In this document: piece after piece, positions 1 to 10,542 of the stretch
How positions within the stretch are numbered: the first letter of the stretch is position 1
Layout of the letters: each line of letters opens with the position of its first letter
From: Ceratopteris richardii
Taxonomy: Eukaryota; Streptophyta; Polypodiopsida; Polypodiales; Pteridaceae
Length of the DNA: 64,000 bases
NCBI GenBank assembly: GCA_020310875.1
Contig: CM035437.1
Location: 54,609,156 to 54,673,155, forward strand
Direction: 5' to 3'
Notes under the pieces: generated by a model
Databases searched by the model: none
Seen by the model: only the letters and a program-made list of their open reading frames with translations
What the model was told of the DNA's origin: nothing
Position numbers and translations under genes: made by a program

Positions 1-158
1 GGTTTGAGAGTTGAAAATGGGTTTATATCAAATAAAACTGCTGCTGATTTTTCATCAACGTCATTATGAGTTATTTAGCATGGTGATGACTGTTCAATGA
101 TCCTTATTTTGTGTTTCATTAATTTATACTTACCAGTGATAATAATTTTTTATTATAG

Positions 159-1961
159 ATGTTAAACTTCGTCGAAAGGAAAAGTGGCTTCCCTATTCAG
201 GATTGAAGCTAATGAAAACACAAAGATCATTTCCAGCTGAGAAGCCTGATGTTACATGTCCATTTTTTGAAAGGGATTGGGGAGAACTGCAAGCCAACTT
301 AGTGACCACATCTATTGTAAAGCAAGTGGAAGTGCACACCTTTGAGTGTGGTTGCTGCTGTAGTGATGTTCCTTTCGAAGAGATGGTGCAAGTATGTCAG
401 TCATTGTGATTTGATTCTTGTTATTTACCTATGTCGAAGCTATACTTCTTGCAATATGTCAGTGTGCAGATGGGCACTTATTTTGCTGTGTATGCTTACG
501 CAAAAGTATTGAAGAATCTACTTACGGAACTTTACCTGCTTCTGCTGCTCTCTTATGCTTGGACATGGCTGGCTGTGATCAGACCATACCCTTATCGGAG
601 GTATCTTTATGGAGTGTGGAATTTCACCTCATCAGTTATCTGTTATGCTTCAGTGAACTGCTAAAAATATTTACAGCTTAGAAGAGTAGTTGAATTCAAT
701 CTGCTTTCAAAGTACGAGGAACGCCAGGCTAATGATTGCATTGCCAAAGCTAGACTGGAAGGACTGGTATGGGTGTTTCATGAGTTTCTAATGCATTCTT
801 TTCTACAATCATAGATAAATTGTTCTTTATCTTTCTTGTTCAGGTTCGTTGTCCATTTTGCAATTTTGCCTGTGATTTGGATGTTGGTATCGATGTCCTC
901 GATTGTCCATCCTGTTGGAAGGTGAAGCTTCTTGCATCATTGTCGATATTTATGTTTTAGAGTAGGACTAAACTAGGTCTTCCATACGGATAATCTGATC
1001 GTGATGTTAAGCTATATGATTGGGATGGTTGCTCTTCTTAACATTATTTTGGTTGTTAAGAGTGTGCTCTTCTTTGGGTTTAAATGTCTAGAAATCTTGT
1101 GTGAAGTGCAAAGAGCCATCACATGAGCCTTTGCGATGTGAGCAAGTTGAAAAGGTACTTTCTGGCATTGGTTTAAGATTTGACTTCATTATGCCATTGA
1201 AAATTGACATTTGGCCAATATTTTCATTTTCTTATCACAGCCTTCTGACACAGAACATCGACGTCAAATTGAGGAGGTAGAGCACAACTATTTGTCCTGA
1301 TTGTTTAAGGGAAGCCGTATGTCTGAGGTGTCTACTTGTAAATTTCAAATACTTATATAGAAGCATGCTCCTGATATGACAGATAATGACAGGAAGTATT
1401 TTGCGACATTGCACTGCATGCAAGGCTGTGCTAATCAAAGATGGCGGATGCAATAAGGCAATATTGTTGTTTATGAGTATATGATGGAAGACATTCAAAT
1501 TTTGCTTCTGGAAATTCACATATGATATCCATTTTCAGATCAAGTGTAGGTGTGGTCAATCGATGTGCTATGTTTGTCGGAGTGCTATCACAGATTATAA
1601 GCACTTCTGTAATGTAAGCATCTAATGAGTTGTATCACAAATAGTAAAGTAACATTTGATGAAGGCTCACAATTTACTTCAATACAGCACTTTAGGGAAC
1701 CAGGAAAAGGATGCAGTACCTGTAAAGGATGTTTTTTATGGGACCAGGTAAAGCTTTCTGAATTTATAAACCCTTGATGATCCAGCTATTATTATCCTAA
1801 CAAGGTTCAAACACCTGAGGCTTGAATAGGAGGATTCGGATGCAGTAGTTCTTCATGCCAAACGTGCAGCTTTAAAGCGCAAAGCAATGGATGATCCAAA
1901 TATATTAACTCGTGAAATTGGTCCTGCAGAGACTTTATTTGTCAGTAAGAGGAAAAGATAG
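159..1961 (+). CDS. RBR-type E3 ubiquitin ligase, RNF216/TRIAD3-like, 3' part of gene
   Basis: I read ten exons: 159-391, 463-600, 677-766, 844-921, 1092-1154, 1241-1276, 1383-1457, 1539-1613, 1688-1747 and 1830-1961 (TAG). All internal junctions keep phase, and all but one intron are GT-AG. RING1 is the Cys-rich stretch starting ECGCC and continuing CADGHLFC..CLR. The IBR starts VRCPFC and runs to the exon with CKEPSH. RING2 runs from LRHCTACK through GGCNKIKCRCG to CYVC; the Cys of GGCNK matches the catalytic Cys that takes ubiquitin as a thioester in this family. HFREPGKGCSTCKGC follows, as in RNF216 proteins. The C-terminus is basic (KRKR). The family moves ubiquitin from an E2 to a RING2 Cys and then to substrate. 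The N-terminal exons lie before the window. No frame break is seen, so this is probably a working host gene. Confidence 0.86.
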
Positions 1962-2038
1962 TGCTTTGAAGTTTTCCTCCTAAGCATAACTAGAGCATTC
2001 CTGATGCTCTATAAGGAGGTTTTCTTGCTGACAGAAAT

Positions 2039-2044
2039 AATAAA
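2039..2044 (+). other. candidate polyadenylation signal
   Basis: AATAAA lies 78 bases after the stop of the E3 ligase gene, in an A-rich patch. The distance suits a plant 3' UTR, but such motifs are common in AT-rich DNA. Confidence 0.4.
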
Positions 2045-2559
2045 TCAGGAACGATGCCACATTGCCATACCGAATTCTGCTAGAGCACTACAGCTTGTTG
2101 GACATGAACACAACAGTTGAATGTTATCAATGTGATTATGGCATGGGTTCAGTACAGTATCAGTGAGAAGTCAGATTTCCAAAGGATTCTTTTAAACTGC
2201 ATTACTCATGATGAAAAGTTGTATTATATAAGTGCATCAGGATTGGAGAATTCATTGCCCATTCTTCTGATGCCATCTTATGCCCTTCTGGAGTACTCAA
2301 AAGTGCAGCTGATAGACAAACGGGATGATGGATTCATGGAGGTGTATATTTATAGAATCTCTATGGATGCATATGCACATGCATCCATGTTTGTGTGTGT
2401 TTTGTGCATGCGTTCTTGTGCAAATTATTGTAAATTTAGTCTTTCTTATGTGCTAGCATGTATGCGTGTGCTTGTGCATATCTAGACATCCATTCATACA
2501 CAAGTAGTTATTCATGTTTGTGTTTGTGTATGTACACATGCTTGTACCAATGCACATGC
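2045..2559. other. spacer between the E3 ligase gene and the microsatellite
   Basis: The sequence is AT-rich. An open frame at 2117-2485 has no recognisable motif and runs into TG-rich DNA that leads into the satellite. It may be remaining 3' UTR or intergenic DNA. Confidence 0.4.
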
Positions 2560-3176
2560 ATGTGTGTATATATGTGTATGTATGTATGTATGTATGTATG
2601 TATGTATGTATGTATGTGTGTGTTTGTGTGTGTATGTATGTTGTATGTATTTATGTATGTATGTATGTATGTATGTATGTATGTATGTATGTATGTATGT
2701 ATGTATGTGTGTGTGTATGTATGTATGTATGTATGTATGTATGTATGTATGTATGTATGTATGTATGTATGTATGTGTGTATGTATGTATGTATGCATGT
2801 ATGTATGTATGTATGTATGTGTGTGTATGTATGTACATGCGTGCATGGCCCATCACACACACGTGTGTATGCATGCTATATGTATGTATGTATGCATGCA
2901 TTTAGACAGTTAGGAGGCTATGTATGTATGTACTCATCAACATGTGCATGGATGTATGCATTTATCAACACATGCGTGTGTATATTTGTACGTCTCCATA
3001 TGTATGTATGTATGTATGTATGTGTGTGTGTATGTGTGTGTGTGTATGTATGTATGTATGTATGTATGTACATACGTATGTATGTATGTATGTATGTATG
3101 TATATATGTATGCATGTATGTGTGCATGTGCATATGTATGTACGTATTTATCCCTCTGTGTGTATGTACATATGAA

Positions 3177-3208
<32 letters not shown>

Positions 3209-3720
3209 CATGTACATGCATGTATATATGTATGTATGCATGTTAATGTGTTTATGTTTGTATGTTATGTATGGATTGTTGTGTGCATGCTTGTTTATAT
3301 GTGCCTATGTATATGTATACATGCATGCATGTGTACATGTATATATGCATGCATGTATGAATGCATGTATGTATGTAAACAACTAGGTATGAATCTATGT
3401 TCATATCAACATGCACAAGTACATATGTACACACATGCATTTATAGACATGGTACATGTGCATGTATATTCATATCTACATAAGGTATGCATGCACATAC
3501 ATGTATGCATGCATATTCAAGTATGCATGGACATAGATATGTATGTGCATGCTTGCATGTATGTACGTATGTGTGTATGTATTTCTTTATGTTATGTATC
3601 TTTGAGGTAGGTACGTATATATGTATGCACATACTTATGTATGTGTGTGCTCATGTATGGATCTATGCATTTATGCATGTATGTGTGCGCATGAATGTAT
3701 GTGAGTGCATTTGTATATTG
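2560..3720. repeat. TATG/GTAT tetranucleotide microsatellite array
   Basis: The period-4 repeat (TATG on the plus strand, CATA on the minus) is purest at about 2575-2840 and 2998-3120. Between and after these blocks it carries GTGT runs, GCATGCATG variants and short unique islands. Because the period is 4, every frame on both strands stays open and gives spurious Met-Tyr-Val-Cys or His-Thr-Tyr-Ile repeat proteins. None should be read as a gene. The variants and islands suggest an old array that expanded more than once. Confidence 0.93.
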
Positions 3721-5229
3721 GGGAATAGAGGCCATTTTTATAATGTCAAGATAATAATACCACAATGCGTCCTTAATACAAAATATGTATGGTAGACTTT
3801 ATTCACTTATTGAGTTTGATGCTATTTTGATAGGATGAGATTCCATGATTGACAATCCATACCTTGTTACATTACATTGAAACATATGTGACATTTTAGT
3901 ATCAATGATTGTCTTGTAGTTCTTGTAGTGGAAACACCAAATTTTAAATCAAAGAACATCTATCATGGGATTATGTGTGCCTTTTTGGATATGTATACTA
4001 TGGTGCATGAGTTTCAATTTATCATTAATTTGAGCTTGTCTTGTTTTATTTAACTTTTGTTGTTTCGTTCTCTTTAATTGTATCAATCTTCATTTTCTAA
4101 CTTGTATTTCATTAAAAATTTTTATGTTACTCTTCTAGTGTGATATTGAAATATGTATTCACTCAATCAGTTTTTTTGAGTGGAATTGAAAATTATCTTA
4201 ATAATCTTACTTTGTTTTGTTCTATCAATTTCTAGATTGTAATCTAGGTTGGATGAGACGAATTCTATTTATAATTAAGTTTTCAAAGTTTTGTCTAGCA
4301 AGGGACTTATCATGAGGTTTGCTTATTAATTTCTTGCTTGGAAGTTGTGGAGGTTCTTGACACTTTGTTTGTTTGTCAATATCAAAGATATCATCATAGA
4401 GTGGATGCATATTGTTGAAAGATGTGAAACTAAGTGGAAATTTCAACACATTTGCATATATTTAAGCTCTTTGTCTATTTTAATAAAAGATGATGTGAGT
4501 CTTCAACTTGGATTGAGCATCTTGTAGTCACCAATGCTAATTTCTAGATGTTTCCATTTTGGGTTATCTTGTGGCATAGTACTCATTAAGTGAACTAGAC
4601 TTTATGCTAGGAAGTTGGTACTACAATTGGAATGTAGACATGATGGTGATTGTTTTGTTTGTATTATTTTGGGTGGTTGATCTTAGAGTGTTAAGCATTT
4701 GATTGTTGATGAAGATAGTGATGCTCATAGGAGCTTGCTTATGAGATTCAAAAATTGAAAGCTGAACCTTATTTTGAGAAGATTTATAAATGACCACACA
4801 TTAGGAGTGAATTGAAGCTTCTTTTCATCTTCTTCATGCTATTATGTTTTATATCACATGAGAGTTTGAGATGCCTATGTTGATGATCTATTGCAAAGGT
4901 TGATCATCATAAAAGGTTTGAGATCTTTGGATGGTTACTTTGTGCCATATTAGTGTTTTCATTAGAAAAAGTTTGGGATCTCAAGGATTACTTTATTTGC
5001 CATATTAGTGTTTCCTTTACTTGCTTAATTTATGTTTGACAATAGTTTTAGGTATTTCCACGGTCTCCTTGTTCAAAGGTTGTTTTTTGAACACTCCTTA
5101 GGAGAATGAAGTTGCAATTGAGGAGAAAATAAGGACTTGAGGATAGTGGTATGGATGTGAGTTGGAAAACTCTCTACCATTGCTTGAGACCGAAATTGAA
5201 TGGTTTTCTTTGTTTATCCATGGAAAGAT
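3721..5229. other. intergenic, nothing recognised
   Basis: AT-rich DNA with only short open frames and no protein motif I recognise. The 5' LTR of Copia A would be expected near the right end of this stretch, but I cannot find its TGTTGATAT...CTCCAACA form, so it is deleted or too diverged. Confidence 0.4.
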
Positions 5230-5484
5230 TGTTCAAGGAGTTGTGGATCATTGGACTTAGGAGTTCAAAACGGTTTTGCTCTAAGGTGTCAAAATTTTGA
5301 TTCGAGCTTGTGTCTGCCTCTCAATGCATCATTGTTGTGATTATGTAGGTACAAGCACCTTGAAGTCTACTACAAGTCTAGTAGAGCTTGGTATTATATT
5401 TTTGTTAAAGTTTTTGAGATACAATCATTTTTTCGCAAAAGGGCTATGGAATACTGTGAAGGATGTTGGAAAATGTCCTACTAT
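5230..5484 (+). mobile_element. Copia A, left fragment (leader and gag start)
   Basis: This matches, with many changes, the leader and gag start of Copia D at about 21060-21480. Shared landmarks in order are CAAAACGG, the segment about tctag/ttag-cagaactcg, TTTTTGAGATACA, and the gag stretch reading GLWN.V..V. It stops exactly where the LTR of Copia B begins. The gag resumes at 17168, so A is split by B. No intact frame remains. Confidence 0.75.
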
Positions 5485-5760
5485 TGTTATCGTTAGTGTC
5501 CATGTGAAAGGCCAAATGGCCAATGGACACTTTTGTATATGTTCTCTATTAAAACATAACAAACTTTAAGTTCAACCACATTTGTAACACCTAAGAAGTT
5601 TGTGTTTGTGCTCCCTATGTACTATGTTTTTTTGCATATTTTGTAGCCTTTGTGCGGAGTACCATGTGTGGCACTTGGAGCTCAATTTTTTGCTCCAAGG
5701 ATATTGTTGTGGAGCTCTCAAGGAGAGTGCATTGTGGTGCATTGCCATTGAAATATTTCA
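5485..5760 (+). repeat. Copia B 5' LTR
   Basis: This 276-bp LTR aligns along its length with 16869-17167. Shared landmarks are CCATGTGAAAGGCCAAATGG, ACACTTTTGTATATGTTCT, TTTGTAACACCTAAGAAGT and GTGCTCCCTATGTACTATG. Ends are TGTTATCG and ATTTCA. Confidence 0.85.
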
Positions 5761-5761
5761 T

Positions 5762-5773
5762 TGATACTAGAGC
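5762..5773 (+). other. Copia B primer binding site, degenerate
   Basis: TTGATACTAGAG lies one base after the LTR. It is a mutated form of TGGTATCAGAGC, the site complementary to initiator Met tRNA used by plant Copia elements. Confidence 0.6.
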
Positions 5774-7071
5774 ATTTTGACACAAAAGCTTTGTTCCTTT
5801 TGAGTGAGCAAAGCGAGCATTCACCCATCCACCCAAGGCTTATGTTTAAGGTGGCGACCAAGGCATAGACCTTAGCATAAATTGTCATCCGAGTCATCGA
5901 AGTCACTCGTTGGTGTTGTTGGTTGTGCACGAGGAATGACCTCAATGATCAAGGAAAAGCGAGGTTCTCGGTACTTCACAGAGGTCGCCCATCCCAATAC
6001 TCTTTCCCTCGAAGCTCGCTTAACTGTGGCAATATTTTGCCACCAAGCTACACTCTTGTGGTGCTTGAAGAATGGGAAAGACGAAGGTCACCTTATCTTC
6101 AACAAGTTTTGGGCCCTCAAAGATTCATTCTTTGATTTCAAAGCTTATTTTTGAAGCATTTTTGGGGTGATTTTTGGAGCCATTTTCAAGTACTTTCGTG
6201 CACAATTCTTTTCACAAAGATCCAAGAACATCAAGAAGAGTGTTCTTTGTACTTCTTCGACAATGACTATTCACTTTTTGGGGTTGTATCTTCAGCCATA
6301 CTAGTTAATCTATAGGTTTCTTGAAAGGTTTTACTTGTGATGGGACTAGCCATCGCAAGTTTATGTAGGTTTTTGAGCCTAAAGAATGGAGTTGACAAAC
6401 ACTTACAGATGTTGGCGAGTGTTTGGGTACTACCATTTTATTGGATATATTGAGCATATACACACCATGTATGCTTTTGTGGATACCGCTTATGTACGTC
6501 CATGTGGTCATTGATATAGCAGTTACGTTTTTGCATAAAACCTTTTACGTTTGATAAAGAGGATCATGGTGAGGTGTTCTTAACTGGGAGACACTCAAAT
6601 ATCAGGGTCTCTTCAGTGATGTAGGTGGAAGACTTACCTAGCCTCGCCATAGGAGATGTATGATAGTTCTTCATAGGTGCTCGATAAGCCTAGTTGGCTT
6701 CTTTCGGGTAATTGATTATATGCAGTGGAGTCAATGATTCATTATGCAGGTAAACATGTCAGTACTTGCAATTTTATGAGATATTGACGTTGGTCATATG
6801 CTCATCTTACAGAAAACACTTTGGTAGAATTTTTCTAGATTCTTTCGATTTTGCTGATTGTCTAGTGGTCGATTTACTCCTTGATACACTTATTTATATG
6901 AGGACATTTATTCTCACATAATCCTTTTGGTTGATCATTATTGTTCATTAATTCATTTTTCTAAGACTGCTGAATTCTCTCAGAATCTGACACTTGGTCA
7001 TCCTTCTTTGAGCCTTAGTGACGTTTGGACTTTTCTAGCTCCATTATCATTCTAGTCAATTCTCTACCATC
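5774..7071 (+). other. Copia B untranslated leader
   Basis: About 1.3 kb lies between the primer site and the gag ATG. Short open frames on both strands (for example 5882-6154 and 5718-5945) have no recognisable motif. The length is on the long side for a Copia leader, so it could hide another small insertion. Confidence 0.5.
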
Positions 7072-9718
7072 ATGGCATCAGAGGTCTCAGACATGTCTAG
7101 TGGATCATGGTCTAGTGCTAGTGTTTTGAGCAAGAGCTATAACTTGCAGGGCAAAGATCACTTTGAGATTCAAAAATTTGATGTCACAAATTTTGCTCTA
7201 TGGAAGAATCAGATTAAAGATGTGCCGATTTAGAGGAGACAATGGAAGCTAGTAAATGGAATACCAAAGAAGCGTGCTGACATGGATGAAGATGATTGGG
7301 ATGAGTTAGATGAAATGGCTAGGTCTACCATTCGATTGCACTTGGCAAATAATGTTTGCTCTACAATAGTAGATTGTAAAAGCGAAGAGGAGCTTTGGAA
7401 GGGAGACATCAAATAAAGTGTATCTGATAAGAAAGCTATATGACCTTCGAATGAAGGACACAGATAGTGTTGCTTCTCGTCTAAATGATTTTGATGCTAT
7501 ATTCTCCCGGTTAGGGGATAAAAAAATGGATATGGATAATGAAATGAAAGAAGTCTTGTTGTTATGCACCTTGCCATCATCATGGGATATGTTTTGTAGA
7601 GCTATTAGCAATAGTGCACCTCGCGGTAAATTGGTCTATGATGACATATATGGAGCACTCTCGAGTGAGGAGATTCATAGAAAATCTATGCTTGGCACTC
7701 AGAGTGGAGATACATATAATGTTTGTGATTCTTACCAAGGAAAAAATCAACAACGTGGCAGGAGCAAGAACAAGGAAAAGAATGGTCAACGGAATAAGAG
7801 TACAAGTAAATCAAGGAAGAGGGATATGGAATGCCATTATTATATAAGAAAGAACACATGAAGAAAGATTGTTATGCATTAATGAATGCTAAAGGTAAAG
7901 GATAGAATGTTGATGGGCATCTTAAACAACTTCCTGCACCATTTACTTCGACTATGAAGATTGAAGAAATTAATGCTATTTTTGATGATGTTGATGTGTT
8001 GACACTTGATAGCACTGTGCCAACTGAGACTCTTATGGTTGATTCTCTTTTCGAAATGTGGTTGCTAGATTTTAGTGCTTCTTTCCATGTGATATCACAC
8101 AGAGAACTGTTCTCTAATTATGCAGCATAGTCTCTTGGTATCGTGAGACTTGGTGACTCCTATCGATATGATGTTGTGGGGATTGGAAATGTGGTTGTGC
8201 AGTTCATTGATGGTTCAAAATTTACTATGCATAATGTATACCATGTACCTCAATTATCACACAGTTTGATGTCAGTTGGTCAACTTGATGACCTTGGTTA
8301 CAAGGTGGTCTTCTATGCTCAGTCCTTCCGTATATCAAAGGGAAATATGATTATTGCAAAAGGAAGCAAAGTTGGCTCACTTTATCCTTTATTTGTATCA
8401 TAGAAAGAACACTTGCTAGGTGTATTGAATAGCCTATGGATTGTATTTGGCATGGCTGTTTGGGCCATATATCATGTAATGGAATAAAAAATCTTTTTTA
8501 TTCTGGCTACTTACCTGTGTTATCTTTCTCTGATTTTTCATTTTCTGAGCATTGTCAATATGGAAAGCAAATTAGGAATGTGCACAAGATGCACATTGAC
8601 TCTTCAGTTCAGCCTTAAGATCTCATTCATATAGATGTGTGTGATCCTATGCCCACAAGGTCATTAGGTGGTTCTCTTTATTTTTTCAGTTTTATAGACT
8701 ATACTACTAGAAAAGTCACGGTATATTCTATCAAAGCAATGGATGAGGTATTCCCTACTTTCGAAAAATGATTTGCTTTAGTTGAGATTGAAAAAGGAAC
8801 TAAGCTTAATGCTTTACGTTCAAATAACAGGGGTGAATATACCTCATATGAATTCAACCTTTCTCTGTCAGTCTAGAGGAATTTATAGAGAGTTTACAAC
8901 TTCTTACACCCCAATACAAAATGGTGAATAGAACTATTCAGGATAGAGTACTTTTTATGTCGTATCATGCAAAGCTTTCACAAGGCTTTTGGGAAGAATC
9001 AGTATTGACTACAATTCACATGATTAACCTTTCACCTAGTACTGCCAAAGGTCTGAAAGTGGCACAAGAGTTATGGCCAAAGAGGCCACTATATTATGAT
9101 CAATTTGAGTTTTTGGGTGTGAAGCATATGTTCATATACCCAAGAATCTTAGACAAAAGTTGGACCATAAGTCAAAGAAATGCATTTTTCTTGGATATGG
9201 TTGAGAAGGACAATTTTGATATCGCTTATGGGACCTTGAAACATGATTAGTGATCAGAAGTAGTGATGTCATTTTCAATGAGTTTAAGATGCATAAACAA
9301 CCCATTAAGGAGGTTGAAGTGAGAAGAGTGGTGTTTGAGGCTAGCCCTCTAGTTAGCATGTGTAAAAATGATGCACATAGGGATGTTCAAGAGAATGTCT
9401 GATCAAATCAGTCTGTAGATGTTCTTGTTCAATAACCATTGAGACGCTCTACACGTGTCTCACATCCACTTGCTAGATATGTTCCAAGTTTGGGTTTTGT
9501 TATGCTAACAGATGCTAGTGAGCCTTCTTGCTACAAAGAGGCTATACAAACAATGGATCATGTTAAGTGGTAGCGTGCCATGAAGAATGAGTCGGATTCT
9601 ATTCACAAGAATGGTACTTGGGATTTAATACCTTTGCCAAAGGGAAGGAAAGCTTTACCATGCAAATGGGTATATAAGTTGAAATTCACACTAGATAGTG
9701 TTTCTCCAAAGTATAAAG
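7072..9718 (+). pseudogene. Copia B gag-protease-integrase-RT, first part
   Basis: The gag ATG at 7072 opens a frame that soon meets a TAG and shifts frame near 7400. A CCHC remnant (CHYY...DCYA) lies near 7830-7875. The protease signature is DFSAS in place of D-S/T-G-A (near 8070), so the catalytic Gly is lost. Integrase pieces lie at about 8436-9250 with several stops. The RT N-terminus is at about 9560-9718 (NGTWDL, CKWVYKLK) and is cut in the YKARLVAKG motif by Copia C; it resumes at 15193. Confidence 0.85.
9714..9718 (+). other. TAAAG target-site duplication of Copia C (left)
   Basis: TAAAG directly precedes the left LTR and is repeated exactly at 15193-15197 after the right LTR. Removing C and one TAAAG restores the reading frame of the B reverse transcriptase across the site. 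Confidence 0.9.
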
Positions 9719-10092
9719 TGTTGAGATATCAAGCTCAACATGTGATGATCTAGGATAACACGTATCACCTTTTCATTTCTCTGGCATGTATAGTGGTCAT
9801 GCCGATATATGTTAGGGACACTTCATTGAGCTTTATTAGATTTATCTATCGAGAGTGATGGCATATTTGTTTCTTGCTAGCTCACTCATTCGCGGACATT
9901 AGGTTTTTCCTTATGTATTGGTCTTTATATATTGCACTTGATGTATTCTTGTTTTTAGGTCATTCTTGTACATTCCTTTTATGTAATAGAAGAAGAAGAA
10001 GATCATCCTTCCTTGCTTCAATCTGTGTGCGCTTCTCCTTGATTGTGAGATTGTGTGTGTGAGCTGCCTTCCTTATCTCCTCCCTCTTGACA
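9719..10092 (+). repeat. Copia C 5' LTR
   Basis: It starts TGTTGAGATATC and ends CCTCTTGACA. Near 9928-9942 it holds a TATA-like TTTATATATTG, likely the promoter. The main differences from the 3' copy are short indels, including a GAAGAA repeat near 9990. Confidence 0.9.
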
Positions 10093-10104
10093 TGGTATCA
10101 GAGC
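10093..10104 (+). other. Copia C primer binding site
   Basis: TGGTATCAGAGC directly abuts the LTR and is a perfect 12-base match to the initiator Met tRNA 3' end complement. Confidence 0.93.
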
Positions 10105-10542
10105 TAGTGTGGCTGTAGAGAGCTCGTGGAGAAGGTCGATGGTGAAGAGTACGTGAGAAGGCATGGAGAAAGCATGATTCACAAACGACCTCAGATTGCT
10201 AAGAAAATTGGCATGAAGGTAGAAGATCTCAAATTATTTTCGTGAGTTAACCCTTTAGGATCACTTGTTTTTGTCAGGTGGAAGTTTCAGAGCCATCTTG
10301 ACCTCTGTTTTGAGCCTGGAAGGTGGGGCCCACAAAAAAACCAGGTCAGTTTGTAAAATTATAACTTGCGTCGTGTTCAACAATACTCATATATTCCAGA
10401 TGCAGAATTTCAAGTGATTCCGTGTATTGTTGATACACAAAAACTGTGTTTTTTTGAGATCAAGCTGTCACATCATAGTGTGACAATGTTCAAGTAGAAC
10501 TACTGCTTGTAGTGTTTTGCAGTGTTGTGAATTGCTGCAGAA

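Noticed and set aside
1277..1382. A Cys-containing reading (TICPDCLREA) after exon 1241-1276 that at first looked like a frameshifted RING2 start
   Set aside because: A GT donor at 1277 and an AG acceptor at 1382 give an in-frame exon (IMTGSILRHCTACK) that fits RING2 better, so this is intron.
2458..3610. Long open frames rich in Met-Tyr-Val-Cys or His-Thr-Tyr-Ile on both strands
   Set aside because: They are translations of a period-4 repeat, which keeps all frames open. No start context or domain.
4702..4730. TGTTGATGAAGATAGTGATG as the missing 5' LTR start of Copia A
   Set aside because: Similarity ends after about 20 bases and no LTR end or primer site follows at the right distance.
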